33,425 nucleotides of DNA from Coriobacteriaceae bacterium AF45-21 (GCA_027682925.1 JAQCYU010000027.1:1-33425), one strand, 5' to 3'; shown: positions 7,641 through 17,064, counted from the stretch's first letter. Numbers and translations are program-made. The notes: generated by a model from the sequence alone, not told the origin.

Positions 7641-7902
7641 GTTAGTGAAACTGATTTGGGTTGCGTTGGACAACATTTCGTTCATTTGACGTGCTTAAGG
7701 GGTTGTTTTGGGATGTTGTTCACGTTGGCGCAGGTTATTGTGGTGCTGGCAATAATTGGGAGCGTTCCTGAAGCCCAACTGAAGCAGCGAGCTGCACTGG
7801 TAATTGCGTTTGGATAACAAACTATGTACAGATATGGGAAATAAATTGTGCAACTTTTTGTTGATGTGGGTATGGGTTTGTGGCGCGAGGTATTTTGGCA
7901 TG
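7641..7902. other. Intergenic stretch with no gene recognised
   Basis: About 260 AT-richer bases between the capsule-operon promoter and the tRNA terminator. Short open frames exist on the minus strand, but they are not family-like and have no ribosome sites. I see no further repeat or RNA here. Confidence 0.5.
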
Positions 7903-7928
7903 AAAAAAGCCTTCGGAATTCCGAAGGC
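7903..7928 (-). terminator. Intrinsic terminator after tRNA-Ala
   Basis: The perfect hairpin GCCTTCGG-AATT-CCGAAGGC (7909-7928) is followed on the minus strand by six T (7908-7903). It lies 14 bases after the tRNA CCA end and fits a Rho-independent terminator. Confidence 0.85.
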
Positions 7929-7942
7929 CTTTGCATTCACGA

Positions 7943-8018
7943 TGGTGGAGACGAGGGGGATCGAACCCCTGACCTCTTGACTGCCAGTCAAGCGCTCTCC
8001 CAGCTGAGCTACGCCCCC
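7943..8018 (-). tRNA. tRNA-Ala (anticodon GGC)
   Basis: A complete cloverleaf on the minus strand. The acceptor 5' arm GGGGGCG pairs with CGTCTCC using two G-T pairs; the D-arm GCTCAGCTGGGAGAGC follows. The anticodon stem CTTGA/TCAAG encloses the loop CTGGCAG with anticodon GGC (reads GCC and GCU). The T-arm is AGGGG-TTCGATC-CCCCT, the discriminator is A, and CCA is encoded. It decodes the alanine codons used heavily in this GC-rich genome. It is followed by a strong terminator and may be transcribed alone or as the tail of the thiN transcript. Confidence 0.97.
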
Positions 8019-8086
8019 GTGACGAGGAGATACTATAGGGGAAGATTCTTAGTTGTGCAAGAAGTTTTTTGGGTTGGTTCTCGCAC

Positions 8087-8767
8087 TTACGGGTTTTCCT
8101 GCTCGCCAACCGTCCCGATAAAACCCCGATGCAGCAAATACGCTACTGCAGTGCCGGTATGGACTTCGACCTCTGCAGTGGATCGGACTATGTTGCTAAT
8201 GCCCGTGTCGGCCAGCAGGCCCAGGGGGCTATGATCTAGCTCCCACTCTAGGCCATGTTCGCTTACCTCGGTGTTGGGGGCTAATGCGATGATGGAGAAC
8301 GTCTTGCCTTCGGCGCCTTCGATGGTCCACGACTCGCCTGCGTGAAGGATGCGAGCGACCACCTTGTCCTCGCCAATCCAGATGGGAGCATCCTCGTAGC
8401 CTGCGAGCAGCCCCAGCACGGACAAGGCCATGTCGGGACGGCCGCCGGTAGCGCAGGTCGCAACCACTTCGGCACCCGGCCAGCGGCGACGGACCGAATC
8501 GAGCGCCAGCGCCAGATCGGTATAGTCCTTGTAGGGGTCGTGGCGCTCCACCTCAAAGGCTACGGCGGCATCAACCAGCGCGCGACCCGCATCGCTCACC
8601 GTATCAGCGTCACCAACATATACGTCGCAACCTAGTCCCGCGCCCAGCACCGCGTCGAGCCCGCGGTCCACGGCGACAACGTGGTCGCACTCCCCCGCTA
8701 GCCGACGCAACAAATTCGCGCTCGCCACCACGGGCGAGCCACAGACCACTAATACCTTACAAGCCAC
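8087..8767 (-). CDS. thiN: Thiamine diphosphokinase
   Basis: A 226-residue thiamine pyrophosphokinase that transfers pyrophosphate from ATP to thiamine to give the cofactor TPP in the cytosol. The N-terminal catalytic domain shows VVAVDRGLDAVLGAG, CDVYVGDADTV, the substrate/metal motif DPYKDYTDLALAL near residue 80, and GGRPDMALSVLG near residue 107. The C-terminal beta-rich thiamine-binding domain carries DTGISNIVRS, equivalent to the usual LSN segment. Length is normal. The start is a GTG at 8767 behind GAGGG. It lies nine bases after the HAD hydrolase gene, probably in one transcript from the divergent promoter region near 9500. Confidence 0.9.
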   Translation of the reverse strand: MACKVLVVCGSPVVASANLLRRLAGECDHVVAVDRGLDAVLGAGLGCDVYVGDADTVSDAGRALVDAAVAFEVERHDPYKDYTDLALALDSVRRRWPGAEVVATCATGGRPDMALSVLGLLAGYEDAPIWIGEDKVVARILHAGESWTIEGAEGKTFSIIALAPNTEVSEHGLEWELDHSPLGLLADTGISNIVRSTAEVEVHTGTAVAYLLHRGFIGTVGEQENP

Positions 8768-8776
8768 AACCCTCGC

Positions 8777-9465
8777 CTATCCCTCAAACGCAAGCACGCG
8801 GGCCAGATCCAGGTCCTCATAGCTATCGATAAAGATGTCGCAGTTGTTGCGAACCTCATCGCGCTTCATGCGGCCGTGCGGGTCATAGATGCCCACGCGC
8901 TTAAAGCCGGCGGTGCCAGAGCTTTTTAGGCCAAAGACGGCGTCCTCAAACACCCATGCGCGCTCAAACTTGTGCCCGTGGCGCTCCTCCAGACGGCGCA
9001 GCGCCAGCTCGTACACATCGGGGAACTGCTTGGAGCGCCCCGCCTCGCCCGTGGTGGTAATAAACTCCATGTAGCATCGAGACCGGCGCCCGCAAGCGCA
9101 GACGTAACGAGCTCGGCCGGCGTGGACGTGGCAACGGACATGGCAATACCGGCCTCATGCGCCTGCTTCAAAAATAAAAGCAGGCCCTCGCGCGGCGGCA
9201 CCTTGGAGTAGCCATCGATCAGGATGTCGCTCAGCTCGCGGTAGAGCTCCTCGCCATTTGTGCCAATGCCCCAGATGTCGTGGTATGCTTGGCACTCGTC
9301 CTCGAGCGACAAATGCTCAAACTGGGCAAAATCGTCGACCGTCACGTCAATACCGTGGCGGTGCAATAACTCGGGCTGGGCATAGGCCCAAACGGGGGTG
9401 CTATTAACCAGCGTGCCATCGCAATCGAAAATAAAAGCAACACTCGGGGCAGCGATGTGGTCCAT
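8777..9465 (-). CDS. HAD-superfamily phosphatase, one-base frameshift
   Basis: A haloacid dehalogenase subfamily IA hydrolase of about 229 residues once the break is repaired. The N-terminus holds motif I FIFDCDGTLVNSTP with the nucleophile Asp, then a helical cap, motif II in SVATSTPAE, and in the C-terminal part motif III/IV VFEDAVFGLKSSGTAGF. The family contains beta-phosphoglucomutases and small sugar-phosphate or nucleotide phosphatases; the substrate is not evident. The frame breaks near 9076 between AGAGLDA and MEFITTTGEAG; restoring one T (GCTTACATG) gives AYMEFITTT. The ATG at 9465 has AAAGG seven bases upstream. Being next to thiN, it could act on a thiamine phosphate, but that is only context. 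Confidence 0.85.
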
Positions 9466-9549
9466 AAACGAGCCTTTCGATGTCAAAGGGTAAACAACCT
9501 GCTAAAAACGTTTTACCAAACGTCAACCCAACTATCTAGAAACCCTAAT

Positions 9550-9575
9550 TGGTAAAACTGTCAAGAGTTTTACCA
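9550..9575. promoter_or_regulatory. Palindromic operator candidate TGGTAAAAC-N8-GTTTTACCA
   Basis: A perfect 9-bp inverted repeat with an eight-base spacer. A third half-site lies at 9510-9518 and a fourth far away at 19649-19657, ahead of the GH13-GH77 gene. The right half covers the -35 zone of the rightward promoter, and the spacer holds the leftward TTGACA, so a bound repressor could block both directions. The regulator is not in the window. Confidence 0.6.
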
Positions 9576-9590
9576 TCGCAATTCTGCAAG

Positions 9591-9599
9591 TGGTATAAA
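9591..9599 (+). promoter_or_regulatory. Extended -10 promoter of the glycogen operon
   Basis: TGGTATAAA is a close match to an extended -10 (TGnTATAAT). The expected -35 zone falls on the right arm of the palindromic operator. The transcript would start near 9606, about 200 bases before glgB. Confidence 0.5.
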
Positions 9600-9811
9600 C
9601 ATGGCGCTTACCGATTAAACGCCACCGCAAATCTTCTTTCGTTCATAAAACTAACGTACAGGTGTTATCGTAGTTTCTGCCGAAAGTTCCACCGAGCACG
9701 CGAGGTGGAACGAATCATAGAACTATCGCCGTCCCTTCGATTCGTGCAGCCTTGGACCTTTCGCATCTAGTCACCAAGGCAACACGCTGCCGCGTCATGA
9801 TGGGATCAAAC

Positions 9812-12069
9812 GTGAGCGATACAAAGCTAAAGCCAGCAACCAAAAAGCCTGCTACCCGTAAAGCCGCCCCGCACGCGCCGGAGCTTACCAAAGACGATGT
9901 CTACCTGTTTGGCATCGGTACGTGGGAGCGCAGCTGGGAAAAGATGGGCGCGCACCCCGACACGCAGAACCGTACGCGCGGCTGGCGCTTTTGCGTTTGG
10001 GCGCCCGATGTAAAGAGCGTGCATGTCATTGGCGAATTTAACGACTGGGATGAGGAAGCCAACCCTCTGGTTCCCGTGCATACGAGCGCTATTTGGGAAG
10101 GCTTTATTCCTGGCGCCGAACAGGGCCAGCTCTATAAATACCTTATCGAGACCAACGAGGGCGAAAAGCTCTACAAAGCCGATCCGTACGCCTTTAAGGC
10201 CGAGTGCTCCGGGAACGGCGAGCGTGCTGTGGACCCTCGATGGCTACAAGTGGAACGACGCCGCATGGCTCAAGCGCCGCGCCAGCCATAACCACATGTC
10301 GCAGCCGCTCAACATCTACGAGGTGCATATTGGCTCGTGGAAGCGCCACGGCGATGCGCCGCAGGGCGAGCCGGACGAGTACGGCAACTACCCCGGTCCC
10401 ATGGATCCCTTCCCCGCGCAGCGTGGCGAGTTCTACACCTACGACGACCTGTCGGTGGAGCTCGTGGACTACGTGCGCGACATGGGCTACACCCACATTG
10501 AGGTCATGCCGCTTATGGAGCATCCCTTCGATGGCTCCTGGGGCTACCAGACGACCGGCTACTATGCCGCTACGTCCCGCTATGGCGACCCGCAGCAGCT
10601 CATGCACTTTATCGATGCGTGCCACGAGGCAGGCATCGGCGTGATCATGGACTGGGTGCCCGGCGGTTTTTGCGCCGACTCCCACGGCCTTGCCACCTTT
10701 AACGGCCACATGCTGTTTGAGCACGAGATTCACCCCAATTGGGCACGCACAAGTTCGATTTTGCCCGCGGCGAGGTCCGCTCCTTCCTGGTCTCCAACGT
10801 GCTGTACTGGCTCGAGAACTTCCACGTTGACGGCATCCGTATGGACGGCGTGTCCAGCATGCTGTACCTCAATTTTGGCATCGACGATCCGGGCCAAAAG
10901 AAGTTCAACAAGTACGGTACCGAGGAGGACCTGGACGCCAGCGCGTTTATCCGCCAGGTCAACTGCGCCGTGGAGGCCCACTACCCTGACGTGATGATGA
11001 TGGCCGAGGAGTCCACCGCGTGGCCGCTCGTGACCTACCCGCCGCAGGACGGCGGCCTGGGCTTCCACTACAAGTGGGACATGGGCTGGATGAACGACAC
11101 TCTGCACTACATGCAGACCGATTTTCCGTGGCGCCCCGGCAACCACGGGCTGCTCACGTTCTCCATCATGTACGCCTTTACCGAGAACTTTATTTGCCCG
11201 CTGAGCCACGACGAGGTCGTCCACGGCAAGTGCTCGCTCATCGGCCGCATGCCGGGCGACTGGTGGCGCCAGTTTGCCGGCCTGCGCACGCTGGCTTTCT
11301 ACCAGATGACGCACCCCGGCGCCAAGCTCAACTTTATGGGCAACGAGATCGGCCAGTTTATTGAGTGGCGCTACTACGAGTCCATCCAGTGGTTCCTGAC
11401 CGAGGAGTACGAGACTCACCGTCATCATCAGGCGTTCATCAAGGCACTCAACCACCTGTACACCGCCGAGCCCGCCCTGTACGAGCGCGGCTACACCGAT
11501 GACGGCTTTACCTGGATCGACGCGGACAACTCCAAGCAGTCCATCGTGAGCTTTGTGCGCCAGGGCGAGGACGTCGATGACGACCTGGTGATCTTGATCA
11601 ACTTTGACCCGGCAAGCTACGAGAGCTTCCGCGTGGGCGTGCCGCGCGAGGGTGACTGGGAGGTCATCTTCGACTCCGATCGTCCCGAGTTTGGCGGCAG
11701 CGGCTATGCCGGCGAAGAGCCCTACGCCTGCTCGAGCGAGCCCTATCCCTGGAACGGCAGATGGACTCCATTGAGATTAAGGTGCCCGGTCTGGCAGGCG
11801 TGGTGCTTAAGCGCCGCGGTCCCAGCAGCTACAAACCGCCCGTGGTCGAGGAGCCCAAGGCTGCGCCCAAAAAGCGTATGTCTTCGGTGAAGCCCAAGCC
11901 TGCGGCTGCTAAGAAGGCTCCGGCTAAGGCCAAGGCTACGACGACCAAGGCCAAGGCCAAGGCTGCCGCAAAGCCCGCTGCTAAGGCCGCAGCCAAGAAA
12001 CCGGCTGCCAAAAAGGCCGCTACCAAGGCCAAGTCTGCTTCTGTTAAGCCGTCTGCCAAGGATGCGTAA
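9812..12069 (+). CDS. glgB: 1,4-alpha-glucan branching enzyme with H1-like C-terminal tail (three frame breaks)
   Basis: Cuts alpha-1,4 chains and rejoins them as alpha-1,6 branches on glycogen. After a short basic N-terminus (PATKKPATRKAA) comes a CBM48-like domain with FCVWAPDVKSVHVIGEFNDW. The GH13 barrel has VHIGSWKRHG, GVIMDWVP, the nucleophile Asp in VDGIRMDGVSSM, the acid/base Glu in MMAEESTAWP and the stabiliser in PLSHDEVVHG. The C-terminal beta domain ends near IEIKVPGLAGVVLKRR. About 75 further residues are almost only Lys, Ala, Pro, Thr and Ser (about 22 Lys), which ordinary GlgB lacks. The frame breaks near 10207, at 10741-10743 (GGGG read as GGG) and at 11758 (CC read as C); repair gives one continuous enzyme. 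I prefer the GTG at 9812 behind GGGA; ATGs at 9797 and 9800 are alternatives. Confidence 0.92.
11836..12066 (+). other. Lys/Ala-rich tail-coding segment of glgB
   Basis: Encodes the low-complexity end of GlgB, with repeated units such as KAKAKAAAKPAAKAAAKKPA, no predicted fold and a strong positive charge. It begins after the last conserved beta-domain residues and reaches the stop codon. Composition resembles the C-terminus of histone H1 and of actinobacterial HupB/HBsu-like nucleoid proteins. The role is unknown. Confidence 0.8.
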
Positions 12070-12077
12070 CAAAACCG

Positions 12078-12162
12078 TTACAGCTGTAATTACCCGCCCC
12101 GACGAGGCGTAGGATACAAGTCATAACCGTTCCGGGAGAAACATCCCCGGGGGAAAGGAACG
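12078..12162 (+). promoter_or_regulatory. glgB-glgP gap with palindrome and possible RBS-masking stem
   Basis: The gap contains the perfect palindrome TTACAGCTGTAA (12078-12089), a TAGGAT -10-like box (12110-12115), and CGTTCC (12128-12133) that can pair with GGAACG (12157-12162) across the glgP ribosome site GGGGGAAAGGA. This could tune glgP separately from glgB. All are visual matches. Confidence 0.3.
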
Positions 12163-12163
12163 T

Positions 12164-14590
12164 ATGAATAAGATCTTCGACAACAAGCAGGAGTTTACCG
12201 AGCTCTATCGCGATGCCGTCATGAGCATCAGCGGCAAGAGCGTCGAGGCCGCGAGCGACCTGGACCGCTTCAACGCCCTGGCCAAGCTCGTGGCCGAGAA
12301 GGCGCGCACCGTTGCCACCAAGAGCGACGCCCGCGTTACCGCCGAGGGCAAAAAGCGCGTGTACTACTTCTCGATCGAGTTTTTGATCGGCCGCCTGCTC
12401 GACAACTACCTGCTCAACTTTGGCGTGCGCGATATGGTCGCCGAGGCGCTCGACGACATGGGCTTCGACCTGTCCGTCATCGAGAACCAGGAGCCCGATC
12501 CGGCTCTGGGCAACGGTGGCCTGGGCCGCCTGGCCGCTTGCTTCCTGGATTCCATGGCAGCCGAGGGCATTGCCGGATACGGCAACGGCATGCGCTACCG
12601 CTACGGTCTGTTTAAGCAGGAGATCGTCAACGGCAGCCAGGTCGAGACCACCGACGAGTGGCTCACCCATGGCTATCCCTGGGAGGTCCGCCGTCAGGAC
12701 AAGGCCGTGACCATTAAGTTTGGTGGCCATGTTGAGGGCTTTGAGGAGAACGGCCGCACGTTCTACCGCACGGTGGACACGCAGGACATCCTGGCCGTTC
12801 CTTATGACATCCCCGTGGTGGGCTATGCCGGCGAGACCGTCAACAAGCTGCGCGTCTGGGCTGCCGAGCCGGTCGTGGAGCACTTCGATCTGGAGGCCTT
12901 CAACCGCGGCGACTACGCCCTGGCCGATGCCGAGCGCGCCGAGGCCGAAGCCATTAGCGCCATCCTCTACCCCAACGACGCCGGCGAGCACGGCCGTCTG
13001 CTGCGCCTGAAGCAGGAGTACCTGTTTGTCTCGGCCGGCATCTACAGCCTGCTCGACACCTTTGAGAAGGAGCACGGCGAGAACTGGGAGCTGCTGCCGC
13101 AGTTTGTGGCCATCCACACCAACGACACGCACCCTGCCATGTGCGGCCCCGAGCTCATGCGTATCCTCATCGACGAGAAGAAGCTCGAGTGGGACGACGC
13201 CTGGAACATCGTGACGCAGGTCGTGAGCTACACCAACCACACCATCCTGCCCGAGGCCTTGGAGAAGTGGCCCATCGGCACGTTCTCCAAGCTCCTCCCC
13301 CGCGTGTACCAGATCATCGACGAGATCAGCCGTCGTTGGCACGAGTCGTTCGACACCTCGCAGGAGGGCTGGCAGGAGCGTCTGCGCCAGACCGCCATCC
13401 TGTGGGACGGCGAGATTCGCATGGCCAACCTGTCCGTGATCTGCAGCCACAGCGTTAACGGCGTGGCCAAGATCCACTCCGACATCATCAAGAACATCGT
13501 GCTCAAGGACTTCTATGCCTTGACGCCCGAGAAGTTTAACAACAAGACCAACGGCATCTCGCACCGTCGCTTCTTTGCCGAGGCCAACCCCACCTATGCC
13601 AAGCTCGTGACCGAGGCCATTGGCGATGGCTGGCTCAAGGACGCCTTTGAGCTGGAGAAGCTCAAAGAGTTCCAGAACGACACCGAGTTCCTGAAGGCCG
13701 TTGGTGCCTCCAAGCGCGCCAACAAGGAGCGTCTGGCCGCCTACGTCAAGGCCGAGACCGGTCTGGTCATCGACCCCAACACCGTCTTCGATGTTCAGGT
13801 TAAGCGCTTCCATGCCTACAAGCGCCAGCTCATGAATATCATGAAGGTAATGGACATCTACAACCGTCGCATCGCCGATCCCAACTTCCACGTGACGCCG
13901 ACGACCTTCATCTTTAGTGGCAAGGCTGCCTCGAGCTACACCTTTGCCAAGGAGACCATCCGCCTCATTAACTCCGTTGCCGACGTCATCAACAACGATG
14001 CCCGCGTCAACGAGGTCATGAAGGTCTGCTTTATCCCCAATTTCCGCGTGAGCAACGCCCAGCTCATCTACCCCGCCGCCGAGATCTCGGAGCAGATCTC
14101 CACGGCCGGCAAGGAGGCCTCGGGCACGTCCAACATGAAGCTCATGATGAACGGCGCCATTACGCTGGGCACCCTCGACGGCGCCAACATCGAGATCGCC
14201 GACCTGGCCGGCCGCGAGAACGAGGCCATCTTTGGCCTGACCGCTCCCGAGGTCGAGCAGCTCTGGGCGTCGAATAGCTACTTTGCGTGGGACACCCTCA
14301 ACAACGATCGCGAGCGTCTGGGCCGCGTGATGGACGAGCTCAAGGACAACACGTTTGCGGGTCTTTCGGGCAACTTCGAGAGCATCTACAACGAGCTCAT
14401 GAACAACAACGACCCCGACCTGGTCATGGCTGACTTCCGCAGCTACGTTGATGCATGGGAGAAGCTCACGAACAGCTACGGCGACCAGGAGACCTGGAAC
14501 CGCAAGGCCCTGCTCAACACCGCCTCCTCGGGCTGGTTCTCGAGCGACCGCACCATTCGCGAGTACCGCGACGAGATCTGGCACGCGTAA
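12164..14590 (+). CDS. glgP: Glycogen/starch phosphorylase
   Basis: An intact 808-residue GT35 phosphorylase, which releases glucose-1-phosphate from the non-reducing ends of glycogen. Landmarks in order: YYFSIEFLIGRLLDNYLLN (about residues 66-84), ALGNGGLGRLAACFLDS, the catalytic-site IHTNDTHPAM, VQVKRFHAYKRQLMNIM near residue 545, FSGKAASSYTFAKETI, and the PLP lysine motif KEASGTSNMKLMMNGAITLG near residue 655. The N-terminal phosphorylation and AMP regions of animal enzymes are not evident. The start has a strong GGGGGAAAGGA. It lies 94 bases after glgB and about 100 before glgC. Unlike GlgB and GlgA, it has no basic tail. A 904-codon antisense frame over this gene is a codon-usage shadow. 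Confidence 0.97.
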   Translation: MNKIFDNKQEFTELYRDAVMSISGKSVEAASDLDRFNALAKLVAEKARTVATKSDARVTAEGKKRVYYFSIEFLIGRLLDNYLLNFGVRDMVAEALDDMGFDLSVIENQEPDPALGNGGLGRLAACFLDSMAAEGIAGYGNGMRYRYGLFKQEIVNGSQVETTDEWLTHGYPWEVRRQDKAVTIKFGGHVEGFEENGRTFYRTVDTQDILAVPYDIPVVGYAGETVNKLRVWAAEPVVEHFDLEAFNRGDYALADAERAEAEAISAILYPNDAGEHGRLLRLKQEYLFVSAGIYSLLDTFEKEHGENWELLPQFVAIHTNDTHPAMCGPELMRILIDEKKLEWDDAWNIVTQVVSYTNHTILPEALEKWPIGTFSKLLPRVYQIIDEISRRWHESFDTSQEGWQERLRQTAILWDGEIRMANLSVICSHSVNGVAKIHSDIIKNIVLKDFYALTPEKFNNKTNGISHRRFFAEANPTYAKLVTEAIGDGWLKDAFELEKLKEFQNDTEFLKAVGASKRANKERLAAYVKAETGLVIDPNTVFDVQVKRFHAYKRQLMNIMKVMDIYNRRIADPNFHVTPTTFIFSGKAASSYTFAKETIRLINSVADVINNDARVNEVMKVCFIPNFRVSNAQLIYPAAEISEQISTAGKEASGTSNMKLMMNGAITLGTLDGANIEIADLAGRENEAIFGLTAPEVEQLWASNSYFAWDTLNNDRERLGRVMDELKDNTFAGLSGNFESIYNELMNNNDPDLVMADFRSYVDAWEKLTNSYGDQETWNRKALLNTASSGWFSSDRTIREYRDEIWHA

Positions 14591-14624
14591 AGCGCGCGAG
14601 CTCCCTTTGCCGCACGGCATTACT

Positions 14625-14655
14625 CGACGGGCGTGACAGTGTGCCGCGCCCGTCG
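14625..14655 (+). promoter_or_regulatory. Intercistronic hairpin glgP-glgC
   Basis: CGACGGGCG (14625-14633) pairs perfectly with CGCCCGTCG (14647-14655) across a 13-base loop. No T-run follows and glgC starts 40 bases later, so this is more likely a processing, stability or partial attenuation element than a full terminator. Confidence 0.5.
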
Positions 14656-14694
14656 CTAATGGGTTAGGAACATCGATGACAGAAGGAGAAATCG

Positions 14695-15843
14695 ATGAGT
14701 AAGAAAGAATGCATCGCGATGCTCCTCGCAGGAGGACAGGGCAGCCGATTGGGGGCACTCACCCAAAAGATCGCCAAGCCGGCGGTTAGCTTTGGTGGCA
14801 AGTTCCGCATTATCGACTTTTCGCTGTCCAACTGCTCCAACTCGGGCATCGACACGGTGGGCGTTCTGACGCAGTACCGTCCCTACCTGCTGCATGCCTA
14901 CGTTGGCTCCGGCGAGGCGTGGGATCTGGACAGCCGCGACGGCGGCGTGTCGATCCTGCCGCCGTACGAGACGCAGACCGGCGGCGCCTGGTATGCGGGC
15001 ACGGCCGACGCCATTACGCAGAACCTCGACTACATCAAGGCGAACGACCCCAAGTACGTTCTGATTCTTTCGGGCGATCACCTGTATCGCATGGACTACC
15101 GCAAGATGCTCAAGACGCACATTGAGAACAACGCCGACCTCACGGTGAGCGTTATGCCCGTGCCGTGGGAGGAGGCCAGCCGCTTTGGCATCCTGACCAC
15201 CGACCCCGAGGACGGCCGCATCACCAAGTTCACCGAGAAGCCCGAGAAACCCGATTCGAACCTTGCGTCCATGGGCATCTACATCTTCTCAGCCGACGTG
15301 CTGATCGAGGCGCTCGAGGAGGACGCTCAGGACCAGCGCTCGAGCCACGACTTTGGCAAGGACATCATCCCCAAGCTGCTCGGCGAGAACAAGCGCCTGT
15401 ACAGCTACGAGTTCCACGGCTTTTGGAAGGACGTCGGCACTATCGCCAGCTTCCACGAGACCTCGATGGACCTGCTGGGCAACAACCCCGAGTTCGATCT
15501 GTTTGACAAGAACTTCCCCATTATGTCCAACATCACCACGCGTCCGCCGCACTACATTGGCCCGGACGGCCGTCTGGACGACTGCCTAGTCTCCAACGGC
15601 TGCAAGATCTACGGCACCGCTCGCCACTCGATCCTTTCGACCGATGTCATCATCGAGGAGCGCGCCGTGGTCGAGGACTCCGTGCTGCTGCCGGGTGCGC
15701 ACGTTAAGAGCGGCGCGCACATCTGCCGCGCTATTTTGGGCGAGAACTCCACGGTCGAAGAGGGCGTGAAGCTCGGCTCTGTCGATACCACCAAGGATAC
15801 GGCCGTCGTTGGAAATGACGTCGTTATCGGGAAGGGGGAATGA
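14695..15843 (+). CDS. glgC: Glucose-1-phosphate adenylyltransferase, catalytic subunit
   Basis: An intact 382-residue ADP-glucose pyrophosphorylase. It makes ADP-glucose from ATP and glucose-1-phosphate, the committing step of glycogen synthesis. The N-terminal nucleotidyltransferase domain has [20 protein letters not shown] (ATP site), [15 protein letters not shown], the [14 protein letters not shown]sp motif near residue 125, and [14 protein letters not shown]-terminal left-handed beta helix follows ([19 protein letters not shown]). The ATG at 14695 follows AGAAGGAG. The stop lies four bases before glgD. The glgC/glgD pair, common in Firmicutes, implies a hetero-oligomeric enzyme. Confidence 0.97.
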   Translation: MSKKECIAMLLAGGQGSRLGALTQKIAKPAVSFGGKFRIIDFSLSNCSNSGIDTVGVLTQYRPYLLHAYVGSGEAWDLDSRDGGVSILPPYETQTGGAWYAGTADAITQNLDYIKANDPKYVLILSGDHLYRMDYRKMLKTHIENNADLTVSVMPVPWEEASRFGILTTDPEDGRITKFTEKPEKPDSNLASMGIYIFSADVLIEALEEDAQDQRSSHDFGKDIIPKLLGENKRLYSYEFHGFWKDVGTIASFHETSMDLLGNNPEFDLFDKNFPIMSNITTRPPHYIGPDGRLDDCLVSNGCKIYGTARHSILSTDVIIEERAVVEDSVLLPGAHVKSGAHICRAILGENSTVEEGVKLGSVDTTKDTAVVGNDVVIGKGE

Positions 15844-15847
15844 TCCG

Positions 15848-16974
15848 ATGATCAATCGCAAGGCCATCGGTTATATCACCGCTAACTACTCTTCGACCTA
15901 CGGCAGCGTCCTGCTCAAGGACCGCCCCATCGCGTCCGTTCCGTTTTTGGGCCGCTACCGCCTGATCGACTTCCCGCTGTCCAACATGATGAATGCCGGC
16001 ATTAAGACCGTCGGCGTCGTCATGCCGGGTAACTACCGCTCGCTGATCGACCATGTGGGCTCGGGTAAGGACTGGGGCCTGGACCGCAAGAAGGGCGGCC
16101 TGTTCATGGTGCCCGGCAACGCGTATGGCACCACCAAGGGCGGCATGCGCTTCCTGCTGCGCGACATCATCTCCAACAAGACGCTGTTCCAGCGCTCGGA
16201 GAATCCCTATGTCGTGATGATGGGCACCAACATCATCTTTAACATGGACCTCAACACCATCATCGAAGCGCACGAGAACTCCGGTGCCCAGATGACCGTG
16301 GTGTACTGCAAGGCCACGCGCAATGTCGAGGACGAGACCAAACTCGAGATTAACGAGAACGGCCGCCTGACGGGCGTGAGCGCCGGCGTCGCGTACGGCG
16401 ACAACGCCTCCATGGACTGCTGCATCGTCAACCGCGAGACGCTCCTCGAGATCATCGACCACTACCAGCCGCCGACTATCTGGACCTGCTCGAGGCACTC
16501 CAGGGCGACTTTGGCAACATCGACGTGTGCAGCTACGAGTACAAGGGCGAGGTCGTGGGCGTGTTTAGCGAGAAGTCGCTGTATCGCCGTAGCATGGACC
16601 TGCTCGACCAGACCGTGGCCGACCAGCTCTTTGACCCCGAGCGCCCGATCCTGACCAAGGCTCACGACGTGCCGCCTTCGCGCTATGCGACCGGCAGCCA
16701 CGCGTGCAACTCGATCATCTCGGCCGGCTGCATCATCAAGGGCACCGTGCGCAACTCGATCCTGTCGCGCGGCGTTGTGGTCGAGGAAGGCGCTTCGGTC
16801 ACCAATTCGATCATCAACCAGAGCTGCATCATCAAGAGCGGCGCCCGCGTTGAGAACGCCATTCTGGACAAAAACAACGTGGTTCCCACCAACACCGAGC
16901 TTCGCGGCACGCCCGAGAACATCCTGGTGCTGGGCAAGGCTCCGTTAACTTGCGACACCACCATCGTACGTTAA
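15848..16974 (+). CDS. glgD: Glucose-1-phosphate adenylyltransferase, GlgD subunit (one frame break)
   Basis: A 375-residue paralogue of GlgC once the break is repaired. It keeps the overall fold, with VPFLGRYRLIDFPLSNMMNA, GKDWGLDRKKGGLF, a C-terminal beta helix (NSILSRGVVVEEGASVTNSI) and the ending TCDTTIVR. It lacks the GGxGxRL ATP loop of GlgC, reading NYSSTYGSVLLKDRPIASVP instead. GlgD proteins are known as poorly active subunits that raise GlgC activity in the GlgC/GlgD complex. The frame breaks near 16471 between DHYQP and DYLDLLEAL; restoring one G (CCGGCC) gives QPADYLDLL. The start ATG is four bases after the glgC stop, with its AAGGGGGA site inside the end of glgC. Confidence 0.94.
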
Positions 16975-17005
16975 CGTTGGCACCGCAACATCGCTCGTAA
17001 CATGT

Positions 17006-17041
17006 AGAATAGCCGCCCGGTTTGTGCCAGGCGGCTATTCT
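17006..17041 (+). promoter_or_regulatory. Perfect 12-bp hairpin between glgD and glgA
   Basis: AGAATAGCCGCC (17006-17017) and GGCGGCTATTCT (17030-17041) are exact complements around a 12-base loop. The hairpin ends about 15 bases before the glgA ribosome site. There is no T-run. It could be an attenuator, an mRNA processing or stability element, or a weak terminator with a separate glgA start. Confidence 0.6.
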
Positions 17042-17064
17042 CGAATTGCAACATGGGAGACAAT

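Larger units (their letters stand above)
9487..9811. promoter_or_regulatory. Divergent control region between the HAD/thiN and glycogen operons
   Basis: About 320 bases with no gene. It contains three copies of the 9-mer TGGTAAAAC/GTTTTACCA at 9510-9518, 9550-9558 and 9567-9575, a TTGACA (minus strand) lying between the last two, and an extended -10 for the glycogen operon at 9591-9599. The remaining 200 bases up to glgB would be untranslated leader, in which I see no clear fold. Confidence 0.6.

Noticed and set aside
9812..12069. glgB as a pseudogene or as three separate genes
   Set aside because: All catalytic residues are present across the broken frames and the breaks are minimal; the same kind of break hits metK, so error is the better reading.
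12044..14758. A 904-codon open frame on the minus strand across glgP
   Set aside because: It mirrors glgP codon by codon (GC-rich third positions give stop-free antisense frames), has no family-like sequence or ribosome site, and similar shadows lie over glgA, glgB and the fusion gene.
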